DNA of 64,000 nucleotides from Serpula lacrymans var. lacrymans S7.9 (taxonomy: Eukaryota > Basidiomycota > Agaricomycetes > Boletales > Serpulaceae), in contig NW_006763299.1 in assembly GCF_000218685.1 (NCBI RefSeq), positions 1,194,031 to 1,258,030 of the forward strand, read 5' to 3'. The notes beneath the pieces are model-generated. The model had not been told where the DNA came from. It was given only the letters and a program-made list of their open reading frames with translations, and did not search any database. A program made the position numbers and the translations under genes. Position 1 is the first letter of the stretch. The number at the start of each line of letters is the position of its first letter. Positions 24,004-36,660 of this stretch are shown here, piece by piece.

Positions 24004-25154
24004 AAAAGTTCGGTGAGCTACGACACCGACTACTGCTTCCGTTTCGCTCGGCTTTGTATACCTTACGACATAATTGTGCATGTTCGAGATGACGCTGTAT
24101 GCAGATGCAAAGACCTAAGAAATTCAATGGTTCTTTCCACTAACCCCGTGGTTGTTCAACAGAAAAAATGATTAGAACAGTTTTGGATCCAAGTATGCAG
24201 ATGCTGTCCTTTCAGTGTGCCTGTGGGATTGCTATGTCAGATGGTGACAAAGTGACTTAAACAGCCCTTTGCATAGAGTATGCACGTGCGATGCATGGCC
24301 CAGGCCCCCCTCCATCCATTGTTGGGGGAGAGGAGGATGACTACTAGAGCGTCGAGAACAAGGGGCATTATCAAACAGATCAGGACAAAAAGATCTATAG
24401 GACACCTGAAAGGGCTACTCACCTTGACTCGCATGCTGGAAGGATACGGGCACAAGAAGGGAGAAAAGAGCATTCAAAATGATAGAGGAAGAATGAGAAT
24501 TATAGGGAGCGCAAGAAGACATGGAGGAAGGCATGGACCGGATCTAATTACATATGGTCGACGGCGAAGAACACGAGAGCTGGAGGCGCAAACATTCGTG
24601 CAATTCCTGTCGGATTGAATGTTTCAGGACAGGTGTAAGTGTACCATACAAGGCAACGCGAGCAAGCTCGACCGGGCATCTGAGCACAGTGGGGTCTTGA
24701 TCCATCGACTGCGATAATCTGGGTAATTTATAAGGGTTAATGGCTCGTAATATCCGCCCAAATTCGACGGTAGCATCGTTATTTGCAGATGGACCTTCCT
24801 TCCTTTCTTCTTAGATGCTAATACAGTTTATTGACACAGGCGCAGTTTTCTAAATCGGAGCTCCTGAGCCTGGCTCTGTCTTGGAGGGCCATAGTCTCTT
24901 TTACGATGTCTCCACAGCCTTTCCTGGTGCAGACTGCTCCAGCTGAAGATCGTGGAGGGATATGTTGGACATGGCTACATCCTCGTCGAGTAGCTTACAG
25001 TCATGATATAGGAGCTGAAACTTGATTTGTGTGCTTTCAAGTGCCGCTGCGGCAAATGTCTGGGCGTCAATTGACCATAACAAATTTAGCTGAATTCAAG
25101 GCTACAATAATCTAAGCGCTAAGCCGCTCATCTGGCACGTTACGGTGTACGACG
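24004..25154. other. Intergenic region upstream of the NLR locus
   Basis: 1.15 kb with no convincing gene. Open frames at 24280-24618 (plus) and 24901-25083 (minus) are basic or short, and nothing supports translation. Confidence 0.4.
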
Positions 25155-25240
25155 ATGGATAATGAAAATGGTTTACGGACTTATCACCTTAAGTTTGTAG
25201 CTCATGACGAGATCCCGAAGCCTGGCTTTGAAAAATCACG
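25155..25240 (+). pseudogene. Orphan first-exon-like C2 fragment
   Basis: An ATG-started stretch MDNENGLRTYHLKFVAHDEI ending in a good splice donor (CACG|GTGAGT). It looks like the first beta strands of the C2-like domain that opens many basidiomycete NLR genes, with the same Leu/Ile-Pro-Lys step as the start of the intact gene 480 bp downstream (QLPKVRFNK). No acceptor joins it in frame to the downstream gene, and splicing to the nearest acceptor meets a stop. It is probably a relic or an alternative, non-productive exon. Confidence 0.4.
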
Positions 25241-25722
25241 GTGAGTTGTATCTTCTCAGAGTATAGCACATCTACTTATCGTGCATCTCCTCCAGAAGGG
25301 CCTTATAGTATTGTAGCAGGAACTTTACCAAAAGGAAAGTAGTTTGTAGGATCTTTTATATAGTTCATGCCAATAAGGGCTTTCCTTTGAATAACTCCTT
25401 TCGAGTTGGCGGTAGTGGATAGAGAAGTTCCAAGTTCTCACAGTAATAGACGCTCGAAACTTGAGTCGAACGTTTTGAAAACCTCATCTTCATGCTGGTA
25501 CCGGACTTCCATCCGGTTGGTAAAGGGCGACAACCAAAGGAACATTGTTTTCACTATGGATGATGACCAAAGGTGTGTTCTATCTCAAGCATACAATATG
25601 TTAACCTCTCCAACCTTTATCATACAGAATGCAGAAAGTGCGTTTGACCGGTGCGTGGTACCTATAGCGAACTATATGCTACATCGTTTACGCAAGGTTA
25701 CTTTTCCTAACACCTAGTCATC

Positions 25723-28700
25723 ATGGCTTCGCAGTTACCCAAGGTTCGCTTCAACAAGACACCAGTTTGCTTCGCTACTATCTCTGTAGATGTTGCTCCC
25801 GAAATGAAAACAAGGTATTGCAAAGGTATCAACCCAGGATGGAACGAGTCCTTTGAGTTGTAAGGAATACAACGTATTTGTCGCATTTTTGCTCACAGTG
25901 TATTTTAGCGAAGTACAAGCATCATCGGCCATCAAAGTTACAGTCAATCGCACATCAACTTTGGGACCGAAACTGATAGGGGAGGCCTCATTGTGTCTAA
26001 AGGACACACTCAAAGACAAACATAGTTTTGGTAATGATAAGTTTTACACTGCAGCGGCGATTGCTTACCAATCATCAGAACACACATATCCATTGTGCAA
26101 AAATGGATCACGAACAGGGGAGCTTGGAAGCATAGCTATACTTCTTGAAGTTGTCGGGAATGCGTCTGGCCCCATTTTACGAAGTCAAGGTCTTGCTTTA
26201 TCTCATGAATTAGAGGCCCCGGTCATTACGTCGAATGAACCTAGCGAAAGAGAGGCCGCGAGAAACTCTTCCATCCCCACCAAGGCCGAGGTGTTCCACG
26301 CAGCAGAAAGTGCAGGCGAATGCGCGAACAAACTAGTGCAGGATCGGGGCGCATCCCATGCTGGATTGAATACAAGTGGAGTGGATAGCCTAGAGAGTCT
26401 TGTGGGGAAAACGTGCTTCGATTTAGTGTTTGGATATGTTGAAAAGCTGACAAAAATGGGGGATGCTGTATTCGAGGTAAGTGGCCACACAGCACCGATA
26501 CTTTGCACTCTACATCAACGTGCGGTTTTTTATAGATTCATCCGTACGCAAAAGCTGCTTGGAGTATTCTAAGCCTCATTCCGAAGGTAGGTTCCATCCA
26601 CCTCGATGGTACATGCAACTGACGTAGCTGCTCATTTCAGTCTTTAGTAGCTCAGCTCAATCGCGATCAAAAGATCCAAGACCTGTGGTCAACTGCGTCG
26701 GATATGTTCGACTTCTTGGACGCTGCAGAACCTGTCATTGACGAGATACAACGTCCCACCGTTTCGAACATGTTAAAACAGATCCATGATTGTGCTTTGT
26801 TTGTTCAAGAGTATGCTGGGAATGGATTCTGCAGTCAGTGATCTAATCGTTGTCTAATACCGGGTCTTGACTTTGGTGGCTTTACATTCAGAGCGTGCAT
26901 TGCGAGATACCTCAAGTTCAGACAGTGACAAAGCCATCTCACAATATTTGATTGCGTTTCAGCAACTGAAAGAGCAATTTAAATTGCGATCGTCCTTGTC
27001 GAAACTAAAAGTATTCCGTGAGGTACGAGAGGGACTAGTCGAAGTTAGCGATACATTACAAAGTATCAAAGAAATGGGTATACCATTATACTCTACTAAC
27101 GTGATACTCCTACTCACTCTTGTCATTCGCAGAACAACATCGAATGATGCAAGGCTTGCTTGGTGATATTCCAGCGGGTGCGGCATGTGACGAGGACCAA
27201 GCGTGTTTGGCGAACACGAGGGTGTCACTTTTGGACGAGATTATGGAATGGGTGGATGATTCGGAAAAGCCTCAATACTTCTGGTTGCATGGTCCTGCAG
27301 GTTTTGGTAAGTCTACAGTTGCCAACACTGTCGTTGGCAGGTGCAAAGACCTTGGACGTTTGGGAGCGAGCTTCTCCTTCAAGCGCGATATTCCCGGCCG
27401 AAATGTACCTGATTTCGTCGTCGGGACCCTTGCGTACCATCTCGCTTTTTTCAGCAGTCATTTCAGGCAACGGCTCTGTAGCGCTATCGACACTTCTGGG
27501 AGTATTAAGCAACAGCCTCTGCGTGCACAGCTTAAGAAGTATATCATTGCGCCCATGGAAGAGCTCAGTTTCTCTGGTCCCATCGTCATTGTCATCGATG
27601 CTATAGACGAATGTGATGACAAAAGTACTCGTGAGGCATTCCTCAAGGCCTGGTCGCAGGAACTATTTCACCTACCTGTGTTTGTGAAAGTTCTCTTCGT
27701 CAGCCGATACGAGAACGACATCCGAGTTCATCTTGAACATCCAAGGTCCATTTCAAAAAGTATCGGTGGACTAGAAGGGACACACCAGGACATCATGGCA
27801 TACATCGAGAATCAAATGCAAGAAGTTCGTCAACTGTATCCTTATCTTTCTTCAGACTGGCCCTCGCAGTGTAAGAAAGACGACCTGCAGCGTAGTGCTG
27901 ATGGCTTGTTCATATGGGTTCAAGTGGCCTGTGATTACATCAAAGACAACGTAGACCCTATAGTAGGTCTTAACGATATACTTTCTAGTGGGGTCCCGTC
28001 CTCAGGACAGCCAGAAAACGCCATAAATAGACTCTATCTCGGCATCCTGCAACGCAAGTTGCGAAACTTACCCGCCACGGGAGGACTGAACTATTTTCAG
28101 TATATCATAGGTTCAGTGGTGGTTGCAAAGGAACCATTGACATGCACGCAGCTAGACTCTCTCCTGGGCTTATGCTCCGCCACGGCTGAAGACCCGCTGG
28201 AGCTCCCGGATGGATCTGTGATCAAAATTTCATCTTCAAAGGGCCTCATTGCATCCCTCAGTTCCATGCTGCGTGCTGAGGGCGATACTGTCCGACTGCT
28301 TCACGCATCCCTGGCCGATTTCTTTACAGATCGTGAACGCTGTACAGATACACGTTTCTTTGTTGATTTATCCGTTCATAATCGAGTTCTGGCATTCCGA
28401 TGCCTGGAGACCTTACAACGGATCCTCAAGCGTGATCCATGTGGAATCGCCGACCCAGCAAAGGATAATTCCAAGGTCAATGACCTCAACGACCGCCTTA
28501 AGAATTTTTTGTCGCCTGATGGCTGGTATGCCTTTGACTATTGGCATGAGCACCTGTCGGGGGTCATTGACTTTAGTGATGGGCTTTGTGATCAAGCAAG
28601 GCACTTCTTATTCAGCCACCTGCTTCACTTGATTGAAGTGAAAAGTCTGCAAGGTGCTATTGATAGTATTTTTTATGTTTTCACGGCGGTCAAAAAATGG

Positions 28701-31700
28701 TTTTCTGTACGTGATTTTTTTTTGTGATCATCCTGTACTGACGGCGGATTCAGGAGGTTTCTAAATCTCCCCCCGATAACGTCATTCCCCTCCTCGACGA
28801 CGCAGTTTGGTTTGTTCAGCATTTTCGTGGACCGATTACGCAATGTGCTGCTCACATATACAATTCTGGAATCCCTTTCACTGCCCAAAACACCGTATTT
28901 TACAAAACATTTGCTCCTGAACTCCGTGCAATACCAAAATTATGTTCTAGTCCTGCGCAGTCACCAAAATTGCTCACTTTGCCACTGTCCAGAATTGAGT
29001 GTGCAGCACTCTCTCCCGACTGTGTACGTTTAGCGTATGCGTCTCGGTATGGGACTATACAAATCTGGGATGTCGAGAGTCGTACCCCAATTCGGGACCT
29101 GACAGGTCATGATGTCAGCCATGCATATGTCTGTGTGGTTGAATATTCCCCGGACGGAACTTTGATCTGTGCTGGGGATATGAGCGGTTTTATCTATGTA
29201 TGGGATGCCAAAACATCTGAGGCAAAGGGTGGCCCGTTTTCAAGGTTTGGTACCTGCGGTCCTGTGCGCCAGATGTCTTTTGTGAATCGTTGGACGGTTA
29301 TTTCTTTGTACGGCGATGAAATAGTCTGTGTTTGGGACATTGAATCCGGTATGATGTTAATCGAGTGGCAGGGCAGCAAGTACACCCAATTGCGAGGTGC
29401 CTTTGTGGTCACTGGTAATTCTGATGATGAAGATCTACGTGTCTTTCTCGTGAATTCCAACCCAGTTACCATCCAGGAATGTGTATCCAAGCAGGTCATT
29501 CGGAGGGTGCAAGTGTCATTAGACGAGCAGAGAGCAGCCTTCCTGCTGGGACCAGAGAGCAATCCAGTTATAAGGATAATCAAGTCATCCGGCGATACGA
29601 TTTTTAGCTGGCCTCTTATCGCAGACAATGGGTCTCGCATCTCATTCACGGACATCGGAGAACAACTTGTAGTTTGGGCCCCTTCCACCGAACCAAGTCA
29701 TGTTCGGTTTTATGACGTCGATTCAGGCTCACTAGTGCGCGATGTCGTCATACCGTATTTGGGCGACTTTGTCAAAGTCACAGCTGACGGAAGTCGACTG
29801 TTGACTTGGTATATTTTGGCTGCTGACGTCGATATATTCAACCTCGCAAGCGGATATCAGATAGCCTCTTTTGGATTTGTTTTAGAATTCTTGAGCGATG
29901 TCACTGATATCAACTATGGAGTTCTCCCTTCAGGCAATCGACTGGTGGCAATTGGCGAATTTGATGTCACTATCTGGGATCCTGTTCTATTGGAATCACG
30001 ACCGTCTCGCCACGTGACGTCCCTGATCCTTTCCCCAACGTCTAGACAATTCGCTGCTGCCTTCTCCGACGGCGTTGTAGAACTCTCTGATTTAAACGGG
30101 AATCCTCTGTCGTGTGCCGTGCTCCCTGGCGCCAGATCGCCATTCGCTTTTGCACCAAATGGTGCACAACTTGTCTGTGCATCACTAAACAACGACCTCC
30201 TTTGTTTTAACCTCGCCGAGCAAACCTTTGTGAAGCCAGCGTACTTGGGTCACAGTGGCCCTATCACAGCACTCGCCTTTTCTGCTGATCGCATACATCT
30301 GGTAACTGCTTCACAAGACAGCACAATCCGTATATGGGATGTCCAGTCTGAAAGTGAACAATGCTCGCTACCCTGCAACTCATCTGATGTAGTCAAGTCG
30401 CTGGCTTTCTCCTCAGACAAGTCCCGTGTTTCCTATCAAGTTGTCAGTGGCTACCATAGCCTCTATCAAACGCTTGATGCAACCTCTGGCCATATCATTG
30501 GCTACGTTGGTTATCGTCCTTATCGGGATATGCAGCACTGGGCATCATTCTCACCAGAAGGAAAACACATTGTGTGTGTGTCGACCAATGGCCACAGCTG
30601 TTTGCGTGATGGCCATACAGGTCAGTATCTACGCCATATAAATCTCCAGCCTCAGGTCACCGATGCAGCGTTTGCCCGTAACGCATCACCTTTTGTCACC
30701 ATATCCGAACTTGATATAGTGGACATTAAGCACACCACTCCAGGCGTTACGAACACCGTTCAGCAAACATTGAAGAGCTCTCTTGGTACAATAACAATAC
30801 TCTGCCTATCGTTCGATGGAAAGTACATTCTCATTGGAACAGAAGACGGATATGTCAGTATGTCAGATATAACACAAGGGGTACTAATCTGGGAAGCAGC
30901 CGGGTACCACAACATGAGGAACATGGCATTCTCTTCTCATGAAGACAAAGTTGCCATTATCGTTGGTAAGTCTGACTCACCCACTCGCCAGGTCAATTTC
31001 CTTGAAAGATCGACTGGAAAATTACTGTCATGCTGTCATGCGTCTGCCGATCAGAACAATATTCCTGTTGAGTTTTCGCCCGATGAAACCCAGCTGATAG
31101 GGTCCATACGGACCCAAAAAGTGACGTCAATGATTGAAGTAGATGACACCATCCAGGGCAGCACCACCGAAGGTGTGTAAAATTCAAGCTCTACACTCGT
31201 TTCAACCTCAGTACCACATAGGATGCGTGGGAGGGATCCAAGCGATATCTCATGATGGATTAATTCTGGCAAATGCTCACAAAGAATATACCCTCACCCT
31301 CTACGACTTGACAAACAGCTCAAGCTATGTTTTTGCCAAATTACGCGGTAAACCCCTTACCTTGCCAGTGTTATCGGCAGACGGTTCAATGCTGGCTTGT
31401 GTTGTTGCCAAGGGTATATGGGTCTGGGACACACTGGTACCAGGGTCCACTATCTGTCAGCATAAAAATCTAGAGAGTATTTCAATCACATCCATCGAAA
31501 TATCACCAGATGCAAAGCGTCTCTTGTACTGTGCGCAAGAGAAGAATTCGGTCAATAACAGTACAGTGGTCTTCATGCTGGATATAATGAAGAATCAAAT
31601 TATAGCTAGGCATTCTCTTAATCTGGATTCAAGCTGTCACACATGTTTGAATCCAAATAGCGGTCAGGTAATATTAACATCCAATCGAGGCTTCAAGGTC

Positions 31701-32441
31701 TGGGATGCACCGATGGAGAATCAGTTGTTTATCTACGATGGAATGAACGTCGATAATAAAGGTTACGGAATTTTTGCAGTTATCTCTCCTGACGGCACTC
31801 GAATGTTACTATCAACTAGTTCCAGTGCAGAACTCTGGGATATGGAGAATCACAAAAAACTTTCCACCCAGCTGGATGTCGATCGATTCTACAGTAGAAA
31901 GCCTCTTTTCGCTTTCTCACCGGATGGAAAATACATCGCATCTTCCCATCTATATTCACGGGGGGTTATTCTTTATGATGCCTTGACTGGTGCCATTCTT
32001 TGCGAACACAAATTTGACTTTGATCTGCAAATCACATCATTATCTATTTCAAAGGACTCTGCGCGCATTCTGATGTTATCTGCTACGGGAAACACAGTAA
32101 TTGGGCATATAGCTGAACCATACACTTCGATGCACATCGTCGACACTATCCCCCCAATCCCCACTATGGCTCAGCTATTGCTCCCGATGTCTCCATGGTT
32201 CAAGGACAAAGGGAAAAACTTGATTTACCTTCCTGAGACCGTGCAGCGTCTCTGGGCAAGAATGGGCAGTGATCCTCGTGGGTTAATTCTTGAGTTGAAG
32301 ACTGGCGAGATTGTTTCTTTGGAACTGGAGGATTATCTGAAAGCTTTCAATTTAGGCTCGGACTGGGGGAAGGGTAACGTACAGTATGTGACAAATGATG
32401 AAGACTGGGCAGCGAATATACTAGCCAATTTGTCTCAATGA
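25723..32441 (+). CDS. NLR-like receptor: C2-like domain, NACHT NTPase, WD40 propellers
   Basis: Nine exons (25723-25859, 25909-26030, 26079-26476, 26536-26586, 26641-26833, 26892-27077, 27133-28706, 28754-31172, 31222-32441) sum to 6,300 nt, 2,099 residues, all phases closing. Residues 1-150 form a C2-like domain (CKGINPGWNESFEFEV). About 200-360 is helical. The NACHT domain follows with Walker A GPAGFGKST (about 416) and Walker B VIVIDAIDECDD (about 514). From about 960 to the end run degenerate WD40 repeats (IQIWDV, IYVWDAKT, VCVWDIES, VTIWDPV, IRIWDVQ, IWVWDTL, FKVWDAP), enough for two propellers. This architecture is that of fungal STAND/NLR proteins thought to act in non-self recognition and cell death. 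The ligand is unknown. The first C2 strand appears to be missing at the chosen start. Confidence 0.93.
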
Positions 32442-32969
32442 GCTTCGGTTCACTACTAGCTATAGGATCTTTTTTATTGTATTAGTATGATATTTGATTC
32501 TTCTGGTTTGAAATTTGCAGGACCCACAACTGTACATATTGATGGTCTGATGCACAGCCTGACTCAGAACACTACTTATCCCTGAACATCCCCACTGATA
32601 CATATATGAAATGTCTCGTATCCATTGTGTTTCATCACCTCACCACGGCGTTTCAATTACTTGTTGTCGTTGAACATGGAACATGGTGTTCAGACTAATC
32701 TTTCTGATAGCATCCCCCGAGAGCATCCTGCTCCGGGTCCGTCACTGCCAGTGGCAACGAACCACAAAGGTACTGAGTGTGAATCCACGATAGTTTTCGA
32801 TATACTCGCTCGAGATTGAGACTTGACTTTGAATTACAAGCTACGAATCACGACTCGGTAACTAGATGGTGATACGTACAAGAGCTATAGGATACGGGGA
32901 AGAGAGAAAAGGATAAGGTATGCAAATGAGAGACTCATTGCATCGACGGTCAGTGCAGATGGAAAGAAG
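32442..32969. other. 3' flank of the NLR gene
   Basis: No gene recognised. Lies between the intact receptor and the WD40 relic, so it may include decayed sequence too diverged to see by eye. Confidence 0.4.
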
Positions 32970-33212
32970 CTCACATTTGATTCACGGACAGCGGGGCACA
33001 ACTGGCCAGTTTCGGCACTGAGCCAATTGCAAGTCATGTTCGGTTTTATGATGTCGATGCAGGTTCACTAGCATGATGTGTCGTCCTGCCGAGTATGGGC
33101 GATTTTGTCAGAGTCCCAGTCGACGAAAGCCGACTGTTGAGTTGGGGTACTTATACTAGTCACGTCAAGATATTACCTCTCAAGCAAGCGTACTGCATCA
33201 GACAGCCTCTTA
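32970..33212 (+). pseudogene. Decayed WD40-region fragment of an NLR paralogue
   Basis: This stretch aligns base by base with the WD40 part of the intact gene at about 29634-29873. Matching words include GTTCGGTTTTATGA, GTCGAT.CAGG.TCACTAG, GGGCGA.TTTGTCA.AGTC and CGACTGTTGA.TTGG, in the same order and spacing. Frame-breaking differences are present, including TGA at 33073 in the matching frame, so it cannot encode the propeller. It shows that at least one more copy of this receptor once stood here. Confidence 0.75.
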
Positions 33213-34081
33213 TAAATAACAAGGCCCTATGGGCTAACCTGGCCCCGGGGATTTCTGTATGGTCAAACAAGTTTCTTGGACGGCAGAACGGAGGACGAGG
33301 ACGGACGGAGCTAGAAGTGGACAAGATGTTACAGTCAATGTCCGTTCGATGGATTATAGAGCCTGAGCCTGAACGCTCGAGATATCTGGTAGTAAGTGCG
33401 TTTGAATGAATTGTGCGAGTGGCGCTCATAAGGAAAGACAGGTGACAGTTGATGGTTAGATCTACGAGATTGGGGAAAGTGGGGTAAGGAACAGAGTAAG
33501 TGTTCAGACATTCGAGTTGTCTGAGGGGCTTGGAGATGTGGCCCGGGCTGAGCGTGCTTTACAGTAACAGATGAGAATGAGGCTAGGTATGGATATTATA
33601 ACTCAGCGGCGTCAGAAGTGTGGATCCATGTACATAGCATCTCACTTTTTCCTGATGCGGCACACGCCCGATCCTGAGTCGAATCAAGTTAAAAGGGAAT
33701 ATCACTCGAGCATTATTTCGATATTAATATCATTCATGATTTCACCAGAAATAAACTAGTCAATAATTTACTCGAAGGCGCACGGAAGGAGAGTCTGTAT
33801 ACGAAAGATGGGATTACATAGGGGATATTATAATAGTCTGATTCTACCTGATGACGCAGAAGTTGAATGATGTAGGAGTCCGCTTTTGCCACAGAACATA
33901 TCTAAACCACTACAGACCAATGCTGCGAAGTACCGTGTGCTCTCGTCTGCCTGAAGGACTTCAAAATTAGCTAAAAACTGACTCCCCACCATCCGGCTCT
34001 GTGGAAACGCCTCTTAGCAAGTGAGTACACTATCGCTATCCTTATACTCACGATTCCTTGCCATAGGCCCTCAATCTGCAC
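33213..34081. other. Intergenic, possibly more NLR debris
   Basis: No intact gene. Contains at 33544-33572 a short sequence also found at 42987-43016 next to the Harbinger element. Remaining sequence unrecognised. Confidence 0.35.
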
Positions 34082-34665
34082 TTAACTGCATTTCTCAAAG
34101 AAGGCCTTGCCCTGGTAGTTGCTGTCCACCTCGCTATGGGTCATGACACCGCAGTAGTAAACACCGCCATTCGCGTTGGCGTACACAACGCGAATCGGAG
34201 TCTTCTCCTGGCCACTAGTCTTGGTGTCCTTCTGCCATTCCTTCTGCTTGGCACCCACCCAAAAGACGGGGTATTCAAACAGAGGGTTCTTACCACTGTC
34301 GCAGTTGTCGGAGCCCCACTTGATGCCATCGCCGCTGTTGTAGCCGTGGGGGTCTCCACTTTTACCGGCTACGAAGCCGGCGCTTTTGGCCTGACTCTGC
34401 GCGTTGTTGACGTCAACTTTGAAAGACTTGGTGGGAGAGGTGTTCGTTTTGGGGTTGCAAGTGACGTATGCCTGTGAGATCGAAGGCGAGGTTAGCTGTA
34501 TGTCTGGGCGGATTGTCGACAAACGACGCATAGACAAAGAAGAACACTGACATCACGGGCCTCAAGAGCTCTGGCTTCGATACTGTCTTTGACGATAGCA
34601 GTAGGAGTTGCAAAGGCGGGTGCTGCGACGAGCGCAAGGGCGAGGAAAGCTTTGGTGAAGTGCAT
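34082..34665 (-). CDS. Secreted guanyl-specific ribonuclease, RNase N1/T1 family
   Basis: Two exons (34665-34552 and 34471-34082) give 167 residues. The N-terminus MHFTKAFLALALVAAPAFA is a clear signal peptide, followed by a short pro-like stretch (EARALEARD). The mature part matches the T1 family catalytic pattern: PHGYN (His), LFEYPV (Glu), PIRVVYA (Arg) and GVMTH (His), with Cys residues near both ends for a disulphide. These enzymes cleave single-stranded RNA after guanosine outside the cell. The basic ribotoxin subgroup has longer loops, which I do not see, so an ordinary secreted RNase is the better call. Confidence 0.88.
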
Positions 34666-35611
34666 GTCGAATGTCTCTGTAGTGGTGGTGTTGGAGAATG
34701 ATAAGTGTTGGACTGCGAAAACATCTGCTTTATATACCACGACAGATGACGAGACGAGGTTGAGTTTGAACGATTTGTTTCAACATTGTTAGCTCATGGA
34801 TTGATATTGATGTTACAGTTGCATATCTCATTAAGCGAGTAGATCGTTAGAGTTACTATACCGCGTTAGAGCGCTGGAATGGAAACCAACGTCACAATAG
34901 AGTACTCGTCCATCTTCGATGATCCGCCGACACAAAGCACGTCGAACATGGTATAGCTATACAAATGCATGCATTGCTTGATGAGGTGCAAGCGCTGCAG
35001 TGTCCGGGTGGCAACGCCGGAGAATCTCGTGATTGGCTTCGAGGTTGCTGGAAGTCATTATGATATGGTCAATGTACATCAGCAAGAATGTCTTCTCGTC
35101 GTTGGATCTGATATGGAATGAGAACAAGAGCTGATGAAAACCTGTGGTACCCACCGATGCAGTAGTAAAAGTTTTTCTTTTCCGAGTGCTGCTCATTACC
35201 GCTACATACGAAAAATTAGACCACTTTGGCCGTAATCAGTCCTTCGAAGTGGTAAGATGTTGTACATACCTCTTTATCAAAACAGCGATGATGTCGGTGG
35301 AGAACCTCTGGTGTCAATGGAGTATGTACATTCGCAGTGGAGTCTCACCATGGGCAGAGCCCAGAATGATGGCAATGCCGCAAGTGGCACTGGGGCTTAC
35401 ACCTTGCTGAAACGGTTTCATGTCTGATGTAGTCTCCGCTAGCACAGGAAAGTGATTGTCTTTTGTTAAGGCTTTCATCTGATGGCCGCCCAAGCTCACG
35501 TGCAACTTGCCATCAATGTTCTGAGAAAGAGTGGAGATCTTGAGACGCTCGCAAGTATACAAGTCACCCGCATCCTGCATCCCAACGCCTACCGGCACAC
35601 ACAAAATCCAA
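34666..35611. other. Intergenic region with an uncertain minus-strand frame
   Basis: Minus-strand open stretches at 35580-35349 (MQDAGDLYTCERLKISTLSQ, ending in a donor-like CATG|GTGAGA) and about 35185-34957 might be exons of a small gene divergent from the DUF3632 gene. Joining them needs a long intron or tiny exons and no family is recognised, so I do not call a gene. Confidence 0.3.
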
Positions 35612-36660
35612 ATGGCTTTGCAATACTCGGATGAGCCCCTAGATCTGCAGTTGTTCAGAGAAGACGATGATGAAGAAGACGTGTTCTACAAGAAAAAGCT
35701 TCACGCGTTGATCAATGGCGATGTCACACCGTCCAAGGCCGCTACTGACTTTGACGCCTGGGTCGTTGACGAAGCCAATGCGCGACTCAAAAAGCTCATG
35801 AAGCGGCCTGACCCAAGGAATTTGGCACCTGAGGATGAAGAGCGGGGGATCGTCAGTATGCGCGCCATCGCGCCCAATCCCAGCGGCAACATCGAGTTGG
35901 TCTTTCCGTCCATCGCCAAGTTGTGTTCAGCCTTTCCGCCGTATCATCCCGGACAAGACAGGATCCTCCACTTTCTGGAGGCGCTTAGAGCGATGCCGGA
36001 GCACAAAGTCCCCGAAGGCGTTCCTGCAGAAGACCACGATGACCATGATCAGATGATCACATTGTGGCCGTTCGGGGGAAACTGGATGGCCTTGGCTGAA
36101 GTGTTCCGCAGGGAAGCATATGGTACGTCTGTCTTTTGCTCGTGTGGGGAACCATGCTGACTAATTTTCTGACATCTTTTGGCAAAAAAAAAACAGAATA
36201 TTCGTACCCCTATTCTGACATCGAGACTCCCGGGAGCGAAACTCAACTTCGCTGGCGCAACTGGCAATCTGCCATCGCGCGCATTACCACGTCGGGTTTG
36301 ATAGACTGCAGCTTTCTCTGTGCCCTAGGCGACATTATTCCCTCCAGCAACAACTATCCCGACCTGGAGAAGCGCAAAATTGGCGGACCGAACAGAGTGG
36401 GCGGAGATGTGATTGCAGGTGCACAGTGGATTATATGGCCAGACGAGGGTCGGTTTGTGTACGAGCAGTGCAAGAAGGTGGACAAGGTGGATGGTCCTAG
36501 GACGATGTGGAGTATGGAGAGATGGGGGTTGTGGAAGGACCAGTTGGCGTTTGTCGTTGGGGATGAGAGATTCAATTCGGAAGCTCAGCTTGTAGCTAAG
36601 TTGGCGGGTCAGCGCATGGTTGCGTTAGAGGAGGAAGACAAAGTCCAAAGTGCGACCTAA
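35612..36660 (+). CDS. DUF3632-like fungal protein
   Basis: Two exons (35612-36122 and 36197-36660) total 975 nt, 324 residues, with matching phases. The sequence has the layout of fungal DUF3632 proteins: an acidic N-terminus, a helical core with PPYHPGQDRILHFLEALRAM, a Trp-centred WPFGGNWMALAEVFRREAY and, after the intron, LRWRNWQSAIARITTSGLID followed by WIIWPDEGRFVYEQCKK and a Trp-rich GPRTMWSMERWGLWKDQL. The function of the family is unknown, with no catalytic motif and no membrane segment. It is one of the expanded, poorly understood families of filamentous fungi. Confidence 0.75.

Noticed and set aside
24280..24618. Plus-strand open frame of 112 codons upstream of the NLR locus
   Set aside because: Arg/Gly-rich composition without motif, no splice context and no recognisable homology; probably chance.
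32970..33212. Treating the WD40-like stretch as a separate short WD40 gene
   Set aside because: It has a stop in the matching frame and aligns to only a small piece of the receptor, so it is a relic.
34957..35580. A small minus-strand gene divergent from the DUF3632 gene
   Set aside because: Two open stretches exist, but linking them requires an unusual intron and no family resemblance supports them.
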